Assembly (NCBI RefSeq): GCF_016863635.1
Contig: NZ_BOPG01000044.1
Location: forward strand, 62,001 to 126,000
Length of the DNA: 64,000 nucleotides
Source of the DNA: Virgisporangium aurantiacum
GTDB taxonomy: Bacteria; Actinomycetota; Actinomycetes; Mycobacteriales; Micromonosporaceae
Direction: 5' to 3'
The translations under genes and the position numbers were made by a program. Of the stretch, positions 42,987 to 52,959 are shown one piece after another. The stretch's first letter is position 1, and the number at the start of each line of letters is the position of its first letter. Below the pieces are notes generated by a model. The model made no database searches, had not been told where the DNA came from, and saw nothing but the letters and a program-made list of their open reading frames with translations.

Positions 42987-45131
42987 GTGTCCACTGAAGC
43001 AAGTGTGTCCGCCGACCTGCCCGGATCCGGCGAGCTGACCTGGTCGGACCTCGACCGTCGCGCGACCGACACGGTCCGGGTCCTCGCGATGGACGCCGTG
43101 GAGAAGTCCGGCAACGGCCACCCCGGTACCGCGATGAGCCTGGCGCCGGCCGCGTACCTGTTGTTCAACCGGGTCCTACGGCACGACCCCACCGACCCCA
43201 CGTGGCTCGGGCGCGACCGGTTCGTCCTGTCGGCCGGGCATTCCAGCCTGACCCTGTACATCCAGCTCTACCTCTCGGGCTACGGCCTGGCGCTCGACGA
43301 CCTGAAGTCGCTGCGGCAGTGGGGCTCGCTGACCCCCGGCCACCCGGAGTACGGGCACACGGTCGGCGTCGAGACCACTACCGGCCCGCTCGGCCAGGGT
43401 CTCGGCAACGCGGTCGGCATGGCGATGGCCGCCCGCCGCGAGCGCGGCCTCTACGACCCCGACGCCGCGGCCGGCGAGAGCCCGTTCGACCACTTCGTCT
43501 ACGCGATCTGCTCCGACGGCGACATCGAAGAGGGCATCAGCCACGAGGTGAGCGCGCTCGCCGGTCACCAGCAGCTGGGCAACCTCGTCTTCGTCTGGGA
43601 CGACAACGAGATCTCGATCGAAGACGACACCCGCATCGCGAAGAGCGAAGACGTCGCCGCCCGGTACGAGGCGTACGGCTGGCACGTGCAGACCGTCGAC
43701 TGGCGGGGCGCCGACGGCTACGCCGAAGACGTCCCGGCGCTGTACGCCGCGTTCCAGGCCGCGAAGGCCGAGACGTCGAAGCCGTCGTTCATCCGGCTGC
43801 GCACGGTGATCGGCTGGCCGGCGCCGAACAAGCAGAACACCGGCAAGATCCACGGCTCGGCGCTCGGCAAGGACGAGGTCGCCGCCACCAAGAAGGTGCT
43901 CGGCTTCGACCCCGAGAAGTCGTTCGAGGTCGCCGGCGACGTGCTCGACCACGCGCGCGAGGTGATCGAGCGCGGCCGGGCCCTGCACGCCGAGTGGAAC
44001 AAGGGCTACGAGTCCTGGCGGGCCGCGAACGCCGAGCGCGCCGCGCTGCTCGACCGGCTCAGCACCCGCGCCCTGCCCGAGGGCTGGGTCGGCGCGCTGC
44101 CGGAGTTCAAGGCCGACGCCAAGGGCATCGCCACCCGGGCCGCGTCCGGCAAGGTGCTGGGCGCGCTCGCGCCGGTGCTGCCGGAGCTGTGGGGCGGCTC
44201 GGCTGACCTGGCCGAGAGCAACAACACCACGATGGAGGGCGAGCCGTCGTTCATCCCGTCGGAGTTCGCCACCAAGGCGTTCCCGGGTCACGAGTTCGGC
44301 CGCACGCTGCACTTCGGCATCCGCGAGCACGGGATGGGCGCCATCCTCAACGGCATCGTGCTGCACGGCGGCACCCGGCCGTACGGCGGCACGTTCCTGG
44401 TCTTCAGCGACTACATGCGGCCGGCGGTGCGGCTGGCCGCGCTGATGAAGATCCCGGTCATCTACGTGTGGACGCACGACTCCATCGGCCTCGGTGAAGA
44501 CGGCCCCACCCACCAGCCGGTCGAGCACCTCACCGCGCTGCGGGCGATTCCGGGGCTCGACGTGGTGCGTCCGGGCGACGCCAACGAAACGGCGCAGGCC
44601 TGGAAGAACGCGCTGGAGCACACCGACCGGCCGACCGCGCTGGTGCTCACCCGGCAGAACCTGCCGATCGTCGACCGGGGCGAGTTCGCGTCGGCCGACG
44701 AGGTCGCCAAGGGTGGCTACGTCCTCAGGGACGCGTCCAACGGCCAGCCCCAGGTGATCCTCATCGCCACCGGGTCGGAGGTGCCGCTCGCCGTGGCCGC
44801 GCAGGAGCGGCTGGAGGCCGACGGCACGCCCACGCGCGTCGTCTCGATGCCGTGCCAGGAGTGGTTCCGCGAGCAGGACGCGGCCTACCAGGCCCGGGTG
44901 CTGCCGCCCGACGTGCTGGCCCGGGTCAGCGTCGAGGCCGGCATCGCGATGTCGTGGCGCGACCTCGTCGGCCCCTACGGCGAGTGCGTGAGCCTGGAGC
45001 ACTACGGCGCCAGCGCTCCCTACCAGGTCCTGTTCGAGCAGTTCGGCTTCACCCCCGACCGGGTGGTCGCGTCGGCGCGGGCGTCGTTGTCGCGCGCCGG
45101 CGTCATCAAGGGCTCCACCACGGGCAACTGA
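42987..45131 (+). CDS. tkt: Transketolase
   Basis: 714 residues. TDP-binding: GNGHPGTAMSLAP, GPLGQGLGNAVGMA, CSDGDIEEGISHE (GDG.. metal motif). Pyrimidine domain: GIREHGMGAILNGI and THDSIGLGEDGPTHQPVEHL. Moves two-carbon units between sugar phosphates. First gene of tkt-tal-pgi-zwf-opcA-pgl. It uses the thiamine diphosphate made by the operon at 24.9 kb. Confidence 0.97.
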   Translation: MSTEASVSADLPGSGELTWSDLDRRATDTVRVLAMDAVEKSGNGHPGTAMSLAPAAYLLFNRVLRHDPTDPTWLGRDRFVLSAGHSSLTLYIQLYLSGYGLALDDLKSLRQWGSLTPGHPEYGHTVGVETTTGPLGQGLGNAVGMAMAARRERGLYDPDAAAGESPFDHFVYAICSDGDIEEGISHEVSALAGHQQLGNLVFVWDDNEISIEDDTRIAKSEDVAARYEAYGWHVQTVDWRGADGYAEDVPALYAAFQAAKAETSKPSFIRLRTVIGWPAPNKQNTGKIHGSALGKDEVAATKKVLGFDPEKSFEVAGDVLDHAREVIERGRALHAEWNKGYESWRAANAERAALLDRLSTRALPEGWVGALPEFKADAKGIATRAASGKVLGALAPVLPELWGGSADLAESNNTTMEGEPSFIPSEFATKAFPGHEFGRTLHFGIREHGMGAILNGIVLHGGTRPYGGTFLVFSDYMRPAVRLAALMKIPVIYVWTHDSIGLGEDGPTHQPVEHLTALRAIPGLDVVRPGDANETAQAWKNALEHTDRPTALVLTRQNLPIVDRGEFASADEVAKGGYVLRDASNGQPQVILIATGSEVPLAVAAQERLEADGTPTRVVSMPCQEWFREQDAAYQARVLPPDVLARVSVEAGIAMSWRDLVGPYGECVSLEHYGASAPYQVLFEQFGFTPDRVVASARASLSRAGVIKGSTTGN

Positions 45132-45146
45132 AGGAGAGATCTCACA

Positions 45147-46280
45147 ATGACGGACAGACTGGCTCAACTGAGCGCCGCCGGCGTCGCGGTATGGCTCGAC
45201 GATCTCTCCCGGCTGCGGCTCGAGAGCGGCACCCTCGACGCGCTGCGGCGCGAGAACCACGTCGTCGGCGTCACCACGAACCCGACGATCTTCGCCAAGG
45301 CGCTCTCGTCCGCCGACGACTACGCGTGGCAGATCAAGGATCTTGCCGCGCGCGGGGTCACGGTCGACGAGGCCACCCGCATGCTCACCACGTACGACGT
45401 GCGCTGGGCGTGCGACGTGATGAAGCCCGCCTACGACGCGTCCAACGGCGCCGACGGGCGGGTGTCGATCGAGGTCGACCCGCGGCTGGCCCACGACACC
45501 GAGAAGACCATCGCCGAGGCGAAGGCGCTGTGGTGGCTGGTCGACCGGCCCAACCTGTTCATCAAGATCCCGGCCACCCGGGCGGGCATCCCGGCGATCA
45601 CCGCCGTGCTCGCCGAGGGCATCTCGGTGAACGTCACGCTGATCTTCAGCCTGGAGCGCTACGGCGAGGTGATCGACGCGTTCCACGCCGGCATCGAGCA
45701 GGCCAAGACGAACGGCAAGGACCTCTCCGACCTGCAGTCGGTGGCGTCGTTCTTCGTGTCCCGGTTCGACACCGAGATCGACAAGCGGCTCGGCAAGATC
45801 GGCACCCCGGAGGCGCAGGCCCTGTTCGGCAAGGGCGCGATCGCCAACGCGCGCCTGGCCTACAAGCTGTACGAGGAGAAGTTCGCCACCGACCGGTGGA
45901 AGGCGCTCGCGGGCGCCAACCCGCAGCGGCCGCTGTGGGCGTCCACGTCGACCAAGAACCCCGAGTACCGCGACGTCATCTACGTCGAGGAGCTGATCGC
46001 GCCCGGCACCGTCAACACGATGCCCGAGCCGGTGATCCACGCGTTCGCCGACCACGGCGAGACCAAGGACTCGATCCGCCCGTTCTACGGGCAGGCCGAG
46101 CGCGAGATGCGCCAGCTCGCCGAGGTGGGCATCGACCTCGCCGACGTGTTCGACACGCTGGAGCGCGAGGGCGTCGAGAAGTTCGAGGCGTCCTGGAACG
46201 AGCTGCTCGACGGAGTCCAGAAGTCGCTCGACGCGGGGCGCAAGGGTGCCGACAAGCCCAACAAGGCGGCCGCGAAGTGA
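45147..46280 (+). CDS. tal: Transaldolase
   Basis: 377 residues, class I aldolase barrel of the long actinobacterial type. Schiff-base Lys in LFIKIPATRAGIPAI; also VTTNPTIFAKAL and NVTLIFSLERY. Start ATG follows GAAGGAGAGATC, 15 bases after tkt. The basic, Lys/Ala-rich C terminus (GRKGADKPNKAAAK) is variable. Overlaps pgi by 4 bases (GTGA). Confidence 0.97.
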   Translation: MTDRLAQLSAAGVAVWLDDLSRLRLESGTLDALRRENHVVGVTTNPTIFAKALSSADDYAWQIKDLAARGVTVDEATRMLTTYDVRWACDVMKPAYDASNGADGRVSIEVDPRLAHDTEKTIAEAKALWWLVDRPNLFIKIPATRAGIPAITAVLAEGISVNVTLIFSLERYGEVIDAFHAGIEQAKTNGKDLSDLQSVASFFVSRFDTEIDKRLGKIGTPEAQALFGKGAIANARLAYKLYEEKFATDRWKALAGANPQRPLWASTSTKNPEYRDVIYVEELIAPGTVNTMPEPVIHAFADHGETKDSIRPFYGQAEREMRQLAEVGIDLADVFDTLEREGVEKFEASWNELLDGVQKSLDAGRKGADKPNKAAAK

Positions 46281-47902
46281 ATCAGCTCGACATCGAGGGC
46301 GCCGCGGGGCTCTCCGTCCGTGGCGCCCGGCAGGTCCCGGGCGCCACCCAGGCGTACGACAAACTCGTGTCCGACGGCGTGGCGGCGAAGCTGCTCGACA
46401 AGGACCCGACGCTGTGGGGTCCGGCCGCCGAGGCGGAGTCGAAGATCCGGCTCGGCTGGGTCGACACCCACCGCCGCAGCCGCGAGCTGGTCCCCCGGCT
46501 CGCCGAGCTGCGCAAGGAGCTCACCGCGCGCGGGCTCGACCACGTCGTGCTCGCCGGCATGGGCGGCTCGTCACTGGCGCCCGAGGTGATCACCGCGACG
46601 CTCGGTGTCGCGCTGACGATCCTCGACACCACCGACCCGCACCAGATCCGGCGGGCGCTGGGCGACCGGCTCTCCCGCACGGTGGTGGTGGTCGCCAGCA
46701 AGTCCGGCTCGACGGTCGAGACCGACAGCCACCGCCGGGCCTACCTGACGGCCTTCGAGGACGCCGGGCTGGACAACATCGGTGGGCGATTTGTGGTCAT
46801 CACCGACCCGGGATCACCTTTCGAGGGCACCGCCCGCGAGATGGGCGCGCACGTGGTGCTCGCCGACCCCGAGGTGGGCGGCCGGTACAGCGCGCTCACG
46901 GCGTTCGGGCTGGTGCCCAGCGCGCTGGCCGGCGTCAACATCGCCGAACTGCTCGACCAGGCGGAGGAGTTCTACGCCTCCCTCGGCGGCGACACCGGCA
47001 ACCCGGCGCTCGCGCTGGGTGCGGCGCTCGGCGCCGCGGCGCTGTCGGGCCGCGACAAGGTCGCGCTGATCTCCGACGGCACCGGCATCACCGGCCTCGG
47101 CGACTGGGCCGAGCAGCTGATCGCCGAGTCCACCGGCAAGGACGGCCGCGGCATCCTGCCGGTCGTCGTCGAGACGCCCACCAGCCCCGGTGCCATCGGC
47201 TCCGACGTACTCACCGTCACCTACGGCGGTTCGCTCGGGCCCGACGCGGTGCCCGGTGGCGGGGTCACCCCGCACCTGGCCGTCAACGGCCCGCTCGGCG
47301 CACAGTTCCTGGCCTGGGAGTTCGCCACCGCGATCGCCGGCCGCGTGATCGGGATCAACCCGTTCGACCAGCCGAACGTCGCGGAGAGCAAGGAGAACAC
47401 CAACCGCATCCTCGAGAACGGGCTGCCGTCGTCGCAGCCGTCCTTCACCGAGGGTGCCATCGAGGTGTACACGTCCGGCAGCGCGACCACGGTGTTCGAC
47501 GCGGTCCACGAGCTGGTGACGGCCGCCGAGCCCGGCGGGTACGTGGCGGTCATGGCCTACCTCGACCGGATCGGTGACGCGGCGGCGGCCGACGTCCGCC
47601 CGGCGATCGCGGCGCAGACCGGCCGGTCGGTGACGTTCGGCTGGGGGCCGCGGTTCCTGCACTCGACCGGCCAGTACCACAAGGGCGGTCCGCAGGAGGG
47701 CGCGTTCCTGCAGATCACCGGCGTCGTCACCGACGACCTGCCGGTGCCGGGCCGGCCGTTCACGTTCGGCGAGCTGATCGCCGCGCAGGCCGGCGGCGAC
47801 CGGCAGGCACTCAGCGGCCGGCACCGTCCGCTGCTGCACCTGCACCTCACCGACCGGTCGGCCGGTATCGCCCAGCTGGTCAAGGCCCTCCAAAAAGGCT
47901 AA
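46277..47902 (+). CDS. pgi: Glucose-6-phosphate isomerase
   Basis: 541 residues, two SIS domains of the actinobacterial type found between tal and zwf. Seen: GMGGSSLAPEV, ASKSGSTVETDS, ISDGTGITGLGDWAEQLIAESTGKDGRG (split here for length), NPFDQPNVAESKENT and LHSTGQYHKGGP. GTG start overlapping tal. Interconverts glucose-6- and fructose-6-phosphate. Confidence 0.94.
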   Translation: MNQLDIEGAAGLSVRGARQVPGATQAYDKLVSDGVAAKLLDKDPTLWGPAAEAESKIRLGWVDTHRRSRELVPRLAELRKELTARGLDHVVLAGMGGSSLAPEVITATLGVALTILDTTDPHQIRRALGDRLSRTVVVVASKSGSTVETDSHRRAYLTAFEDAGLDNIGGRFVVITDPGSPFEGTAREMGAHVVLADPEVGGRYSALTAFGLVPSALAGVNIAELLDQAEEFYASLGGDTGNPALALGAALGAAALSGRDKVALISDGTGITGLGDWAEQLIAESTGKDGRGILPVVVETPTSPGAIGSDVLTVTYGGSLGPDAVPGGGVTPHLAVNGPLGAQFLAWEFATAIAGRVIGINPFDQPNVAESKENTNRILENGLPSSQPSFTEGAIEVYTSGSATTVFDAVHELVTAAEPGGYVAVMAYLDRIGDAAAADVRPAIAAQTGRSVTFGWGPRFLHSTGQYHKGGPQEGAFLQITGVVTDDLPVPGRPFTFGELIAAQAGGDRQALSGRHRPLLHLHLTDRSAGIAQLVKALQKG

Positions 47903-47907
47903 GGAAG

Positions 47908-49434
47908 ATGAAAATCTCCACGAACCCGCTCCGGGACCCGCAGGACCGTCGGCTCCCGCGGATCCCGGAGCCGTGCGCCCTGGTGATCTTCGGCGTCACC
48001 GGCGACCTGGCCCGCAAGAAGCTGATCCCGGCGGTCTACGACCTGGCCAACCGGGGCCTGCTGCCGCCGGGCTTCGTCGTGCTGGGCTTCGCGCGGCGCG
48101 ACTGGGGCGACGGCGACTTCGAGACGATCGCGAAAGCGGCCGCGCAGAAGCACGCCCGCACCCCGTGGAGCGAGGACGTCTGGTCCCGGGTGCACGGCAA
48201 CATCATGTTCGTGCCCGGGTCGTTCGAAGACGACACCGCGTTCGACCAGCTCGCCCAGACGCTCGACGACCTGCACAAGACGCACGGCATCCCGGGCAAC
48301 GCGGCGTTCTACCTGTCGATCCCGCCGTCGGCGTTCCCGATCGTGCTCAAGCAGCTCGGGCGCACCGGCATGGCCGACAACAAGCGCAGCGGCGGCTGGC
48401 GCCGGGTCATCGTGGAGAAGCCGTTCGGCAACGACCAGGAGTCGGCCAAGCAGCTCGACGCGCTTGTCGACGACGTGTTCACGCCGCGCGACGTGTTCCG
48501 CATCGACCACTACCTGGGCAAGGAGACGGTTCAGAACATCCTCGCCCTCCGGTTCGCGAACACGCTGTTCGAGCCGGTGTGGAACTCGCACCACGTCGAC
48601 TCGGTGCAGATCACGATGGCCGAGGACGTCGGCATCGGCACGCGGGCCGCGTTCTACGACTCGGTCGGCACCGCCCGCGACGTGGTGCAGAACCACCTCA
48701 TGCAGCTGCTCGCGCTGATCGCGATGGAGGAGCCGACCAGCTTCTCCCCCAACCAGATCCGCGCCGAGAAGCTCAAGGTGCTGCGGGCGATCGCGCCGCC
48801 CACCGACGTCGCCGCCGACTCGGTGCGCGGGCAGTACCTGCCCGGCTGGGTCGCCGGCGAGCGGGTCAAGGGCTACCTCGAGGAAGACAACATCCCGGCG
48901 GGCTCGACCACCGAGACGTACGTGGCCATCAAGCTCGGCATCCAGAACCGCCGCTGGGCCGGCGTGCCGTTCTACGTGCGGGCCGGCAAGCGGCTGCCGC
49001 GCCGGGTCACCGAGATCGCGATGCTGTTCAAGAAGGCGCCGCACCTGCCGTTCGACGCCGACGACGTCGAGATGCTCGGCAACAACCAACTGGTCATCCG
49101 GGTGCAGCCCGACGAGGGCGTCGTGCTCAAGTTCGGCTCGAAGGTGCCCGGCACCGCGATGGAGCTCCGCGACATCGCGATGGACTTCTCCTACGGCGAG
49201 GCGTTCACCGACTCCAGCCCCGAGGCCTACGAACGGCTCGTGCTCGACGTCCTCATCGGCGACAAGACGCTGTTCCCGGACGCCGCCGAGGTCGAGGCCA
49301 GCTGGGCCGTGATCGATCCGCTGGAGGAGGCGTGGGCCGGCACGACACCGGCCACCTACCGGTCCGGGGAGTGGGGGCCACGCGCGGCTGACGAGATGCT
49401 CGGCCGCGACGGCCGCGCTTGGAGGCGGGCATAG
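47908..49434 (+). CDS. zwf: Glucose-6-phosphate dehydrogenase
   Basis: 508 residues. NADP fold FGVTGDLARKKLIPAVYDL, active-site RIDHYLGKETVQN with the catalytic His, EKPFGND and AGKRLPRR. Entry enzyme of the oxidative pentose phosphate pathway. ATG with AAGGAAG six bases after pgi. It ends TAG overlapping the opcA GTG by one base. Confidence 0.97.
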   Translation: MKISTNPLRDPQDRRLPRIPEPCALVIFGVTGDLARKKLIPAVYDLANRGLLPPGFVVLGFARRDWGDGDFETIAKAAAQKHARTPWSEDVWSRVHGNIMFVPGSFEDDTAFDQLAQTLDDLHKTHGIPGNAAFYLSIPPSAFPIVLKQLGRTGMADNKRSGGWRRVIVEKPFGNDQESAKQLDALVDDVFTPRDVFRIDHYLGKETVQNILALRFANTLFEPVWNSHHVDSVQITMAEDVGIGTRAAFYDSVGTARDVVQNHLMQLLALIAMEEPTSFSPNQIRAEKLKVLRAIAPPTDVAADSVRGQYLPGWVAGERVKGYLEEDNIPAGSTTETYVAIKLGIQNRRWAGVPFYVRAGKRLPRRVTEIAMLFKKAPHLPFDADDVEMLGNNQLVIRVQPDEGVVLKFGSKVPGTAMELRDIAMDFSYGEAFTDSSPEAYERLVLDVLIGDKTLFPDAAEVEASWAVIDPLEEAWAGTTPATYRSGEWGPRAADEMLGRDGRAWRRA

Positions 49435-50420
49435 TGATTTCTCTCTGGGATACCGACGGCGAGTCCGTCACGCACGCGCTCGCGTCGGAGCGTCGCTCCG
49501 CCGGCGGCGTCGCGAGCGGGCTCGCGCTGAGCCTCGTCGTGGTCGTCGATGAAAAAAGAATCCGGGACGCCGAGGCAGCGGCCACGATTGCCGCGGCCGC
49601 GCACCCGTGCCGGATCATCATCGTCGCCCGGTACGACGTGAAGACCGAGCAGTCGCGGCTCGACGCCGAGATCGTGGTCGGCGGGCGGCTCGGCCCGTGC
49701 GAGGCGGTCGTGATGCGCATGCGCGGGCGGCTCGCCCTGCACGCCGAGTCGGTGGTCATGCCGCTGCTGGCGCCCGACGTGCCGGTGGTCACCTGGTGGC
49801 ACATGGTGCCGCCCGACCGGATCGCGCACGACCCGCTGGGCGTGGTGGCCGACCGCCGGATCACCGACGCCGGCCAGTCCCCCGACCCGGTGGCCGCGCT
49901 GCGCACCCGGGCCGACGACTACGCCCCCGGCGACACCGACCTGGCCTGGACGCGTACCACGCCGTGGCGCACGCTGATCGCCGGCGCGTTCGACGCGTTC
50001 CAGGGCCCGATCGAGGCCGTCTGCGTGCGGGCGCCGGAGAACGACCCGAGCGGGGTTCTGCTCGCCGGCTGGATGAAGGCCCGGCTCGGCGTCACGCCGA
50101 CGCTGGAGTCGGCGTCGACGCTCTCCGGTGTGCGGGTGACGCTCGGCGGCGGCGTCGACGTCGAACTGGAGGCCCAGCGCGACAACACCGCCATCCTGCG
50201 GCGGCCCGGCCTGCCCGACCGCATCCTGCCGCTGTCCGGCCGGGCGCTCGGCGACGAACTCGCCGAGGAGTTGCGGCGGCTCGACCCCGACCAGCCGTAC
50301 GCGGCGGCGCTGAGCGCGGCCACCGGCGCCACCGGGCTCGACCAGCGGACGCCGGTGCGGGTGCACGTCTGGCACGACCCGGCGCTGGCCGAGCGTCCCG
50401 AAGCCGTTTACGCCCAGTAG
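49434..50420 (+). CDS. opcA: Glucose-6-phosphate dehydrogenase assembly protein
   Basis: 328 residues, OpcA family. Start MISLWDT, then ASERRSAGGVASGLALSLVV, VVTWWHMVPPD and TPWRTLIAGAFD. Needed for active Zwf multimers in actinobacteria and cyanobacteria. GTG at 49434 with GGAGG upstream; an in-frame ATG at 49419 is less likely. The TAG stop is the first half of the TAGGGT box ahead of pgl. Confidence 0.94.
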   Translation: MISLWDTDGESVTHALASERRSAGGVASGLALSLVVVVDEKRIRDAEAAATIAAAAHPCRIIIVARYDVKTEQSRLDAEIVVGGRLGPCEAVVMRMRGRLALHAESVVMPLLAPDVPVVTWWHMVPPDRIAHDPLGVVADRRITDAGQSPDPVAALRTRADDYAPGDTDLAWTRTTPWRTLIAGAFDAFQGPIEAVCVRAPENDPSGVLLAGWMKARLGVTPTLESASTLSGVRVTLGGGVDVELEAQRDNTAILRRPGLPDRILPLSGRALGDELAEELRRLDPDQPYAAALSAATGATGLDQRTPVRVHVWHDPALAERPEAVYAQ

Positions 50421-50429
50421 GGTTCGCGC

Positions 50430-51206
50430 GTGACCTCTGAAACCTCGGTCGTCGTCCACTCCGACCCGGACGTTCTCGCGCACGCCGCCGCCGCCCGGCT
50501 CGCGATCCGGCTGCTCGACGCCCAGGCCGTACGCGGCACCGCGTCGGTGGTGCTGACCGGCGGCACCATCGCCGCGAAGCTGTACCGCGCGCTGGCCGAG
50601 GCGCCCGTCCGCGACGCCGTGGACTGGTCACACGTCCACTTCTGGTGGGGCGACGAGCGGTTCGTGGCCGCCGACAGCCCCGACCGCAACGAGAAGCAGG
50701 CCCGCGAGGCCCTGCTCGACCACATCCCGGTCGACCCCGCGCTGGTGCACCCCATGCCGGCGTCCGACGGCCCCGACGGCGACGACCCGGAGGCCGCGGC
50801 CGCGCGGTACGCCGAGGAGCTGGCGGCGGCGGCGAAGCCGGGCACGGCGCGGCTGCCCCACTTCGACGTGGTACTGCTGGGCGTCGGCGAGGACGGGCAT
50901 GTCGCGTCGGTGTTCCCCGAACACCCGGCGGCCTACGAGACCCGCCCGGTGTCGGCGGTGCGGGGCAGCCCCAAGCCGCCCCCGATGCGAACCACGCTCA
51001 CCCTGCCCGCGATCAACACCGCCGAGGAGGTCTGGCTGATCGCGGCCGGCTCCGGCAAGACCGACGCGGTGGGGCTGGCGCTGAGCGGCGCCGGGCCGGT
51101 GCAGATCCCGGCGGCCGGCGTCCACGGCCTGGAGCGCACGTTCTGGCTCCTCGACCGAGCCGCGGCGGCGAAAGTCGCCCCGAAGTTCCGAAGCCTCCGC
51201 CGCTAG
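50430..51206 (+). CDS. pgl: 6-phosphogluconolactonase
   Basis: 258 residues, NagB-like fold: VLTGGTIAAKLYRAL, HFWWGDERFVAADSPDRNEKQA (split motif), VLLGVGEDGHVASVFP. Hydrolyses 6-phosphogluconolactone. GTG at 50430 lies 6 bases after TAGGGT (50418-50423), which suggests a separate leaderless transcript besides read-through from opcA. Confidence 0.95.
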   Translation: MTSETSVVVHSDPDVLAHAAAARLAIRLLDAQAVRGTASVVLTGGTIAAKLYRALAEAPVRDAVDWSHVHFWWGDERFVAADSPDRNEKQAREALLDHIPVDPALVHPMPASDGPDGDDPEAAAARYAEELAAAAKPGTARLPHFDVVLLGVGEDGHVASVFPEHPAAYETRPVSAVRGSPKPPPMRTTLTLPAINTAEEVWLIAAGSGKTDAVGLALSGAGPVQIPAAGVHGLERTFWLLDRAAAAKVAPKFRSLRR

Positions 51207-51220
51207 CGGTTCGACGCCTG

Positions 51221-51266
51221 CAAGATCGCTGTCCGAGGCGGCTTCCTCCCTCGGACAGCGATCTTG
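51221..51266. terminator. Bidirectional terminator between pgl and rbpA
   Basis: Perfect 17-bp inverted repeat (CAAGATCGCTGTCCGAG and complement) with a 12-base loop, between convergent genes. The following stretch to 51383 has a longer-range pair of arms (51274-51282 with 51338-51346). Strong transcription terminator for both directions. Confidence 0.85.
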
Positions 51267-51383
51267 GGCGGGAAGGCATGGTCAGCAGCGCGAATGCGTC
51301 CGAGCCTCCCACGAATCGTCACAAATCGCGCGGGCGCACCATGCCTCGCCCGGGCTCATGGCGCCCGGGGCTCTCGACGAGGG

Positions 51384-51722
51384 TCAGCGGCGGCGTTGCC
51401 GCAGCGCGGCCAGGGCCTCAGCCAGGATCGCCGCGCCGTCTTCGTCGGAGCGGCGCTCCTTCACGTACGCGAGGTGACTCTTGTACGGCTCGGCCCGGTG
51501 CGCGGGCGGCGGGTTGTGCTCGTCCTGGCCCGCGGGGCCGCCGCAGTGCGGGCAGTCCCAGGTGGCGGGGGCGTCGACGCCCATCGCGAACGAGGGCTCG
51601 GTGACGTGCCCGTTGGCGCAGAAGTAGCGGAATATGCGGCGGGGCACCTGTTCGGAGCGTTCGCTCCACCGGACGGGGCCACCACCCACACGGGTGCCTC
51701 GGATCGCGTTTCCACCACCCAC
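51384..51722 (-). CDS. rbpA: RNA polymerase-binding protein RbpA
   Basis: 112 residues. N-terminal GGGNAIRGTRVGGG tail, zinc-ribbon-like core FCANGHVT..CPHCGGPAG, linker PYKSHLAYVKERR and sigma-interacting helix GAAILAEALAALRQRR. RbpA binds the polymerase and housekeeping sigma factor and stabilises open complexes. GTG start, GGGGAG six bases upstream. Confidence 0.96.
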   Translation of the reverse strand: MGGGNAIRGTRVGGGPVRWSERSEQVPRRIFRYFCANGHVTEPSFAMGVDAPATWDCPHCGGPAGQDEHNPPPAHRAEPYKSHLAYVKERRSDEDGAAILAEALAALRQRRR

Positions 51723-51811
51723 TGCGAACTCCCCTGGGATGCGCTGTCGAAAAAATGACTCGTGCGCGGTCCGTAACCGGACCGCGCACGAGTTTATGCG
51801 CAGATGGGTAG

Positions 51812-52072
51812 TTACGAGTTACCCGTCGCCATGGCAACCTTCAGCCACAAGCCCAAACCGACAATGCAGGCGAACCAGATAATGCCGACAAGGATCGTGT
51901 ACCGGTCGAGGTTCTTCTCCGCGACCGAGGAGCCGGCCAGGCTGGAGGACACGCCACCGCCGAACATGCTGGACAGGCCGCCACCCTTGCCGCGGTGCAG
52001 CAGCACCAGCATCGTCAACAGGACGCTCGTGATCACGAGGAGCACGATCAGCGTGTATGCGAACGCCATCAT
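51812..52072 (-). CDS. secG: Preprotein translocase subunit SecG
   Basis: 86 residues. Two membrane helices (about 3-24 and 60-80) around the loop LLHRGKGGGLSSMFGGGVSSSLAGS typical of SecG (split motif). Accessory part of the SecYEG channel. ATG at 52072 (or the next codon); GGAAGGAAA upstream. Downstream of tpiA, as in other actinomycetes. Confidence 0.95.
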   Translation of the reverse strand: MMAFAYTLIVLLVITSVLLTMLVLLHRGKGGGLSSMFGGGVSSSLAGSSVAEKNLDRYTILVGIIWFACIVGLGLWLKVAMATGNS

Positions 52073-52185
52073 CGCGGGCGGTTTCCTTCCTGACATGAAG
52101 ACGCGGCCGACAACATCGGCCGACGACGTACAACAGGATAGCCGTACGGCGATAGTTCGGCTCGCCCGGCCACGGTGCGTGGTGT

Positions 52186-52959
52186 CTAGACGCCCAAACG
52201 GCAGATCAACGTGAAGTCCTTCGGGTCGAGGCTGGCCCCGCCCACCAGGGCTCCGTCGATGTCGGGCTGCGCCATGATCGCGGCGACGTTGTTGCCCTTC
52301 ACCGAACCGCCGTACAGGATCCGGACCCGGTCGGCGGTGTTGCCGTACGCGTCGGCCAGCCGGTTGCGGAGCGCGCCGATGACCTCCTGCGCGTCCTCCG
52401 GCGTGGCCGTCTTGCCGGTGCCGATCGCCCACACCGGCTCGTAGGCGATCACGACCTTCTCGACGTCGTCGGCCTTGAACTTGGCCAGCGCGCCGTCGAG
52501 TTGGGCCACCGTGTACGCGACGTGCTCGCCCGACTCGCGGATGTCGAGGCCCTCGCCCACGCAGATGATCGGCGTGATCTCGTTGGCCAGGGCGGCCCGC
52601 GCCTTGGCGTTGACGAGCGCGTCGTCCTCGTTGTGGTACTGGCGCCGCTCGGAGTGGCCGACCACCACGTACGAGCAGCCCATCTTGGCCAGCATCGGGC
52701 CGGACACCTCACCGGTGTACGCGCCCTTCGGGTGCGCCGAGAGGTCCTGCGCGCCGTAGCCGATCAGCAGCTTGTCGCCGTCGACCAGCGTCTGCACCGA
52801 CCGGATCGCGGTGAACGGCGGCAGCACCACCACCTCGACGTCGGTGAGCTGCTTCTCCGTGAGCGAGAACGCCAACTTCTGGGTGAGCCCGATGGCCTCC
52901 AGGTGGTTGCCGTTCATCTTCCAGTTGCCGGCCATAAGAGGACGCCGCAACGATGCCAT
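52186..52959 (-). CDS. tpiA: Triosephosphate isomerase
   Basis: 257 residues. GNWKMNG with catalytic Lys, VVGHSERRQYHNE with His, AYEPVWAIGTGKTA with Glu, and phosphate loop LYGGSVKGNN. ATG overlaps the pgk stop by one base. Confidence 0.97.
   Translation of the reverse strand: MASLRRPLMAGNWKMNGNHLEAIGLTQKLAFSLTEKQLTDVEVVVLPPFTAIRSVQTLVDGDKLLIGYGAQDLSAHPKGAYTGEVSGPMLAKMGCSYVVVGHSERRQYHNEDDALVNAKARAALANEITPIICVGEGLDIRESGEHVAYTVAQLDGALAKFKADDVEKVVIAYEPVWAIGTGKTATPEDAQEVIGALRNRLADAYGNTADRVRILYGGSVKGNNVAAIMAQPDIDGALVGGASLDPKDFTLICRLGV

Noticed and set aside
43176..46055. Very long open frame (959 codons) antisense to tkt and tal
   Set aside because: Arg/Gly/Ala/Val/His-rich composition typical of antisense frames in high-GC DNA; the plus strand encodes clear tkt and tal.
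44852..46276. Long N-terminal extension of the pgi frame
   Set aside because: It runs through tkt and tal in another phase; the family start is at the GTG overlapping tal.
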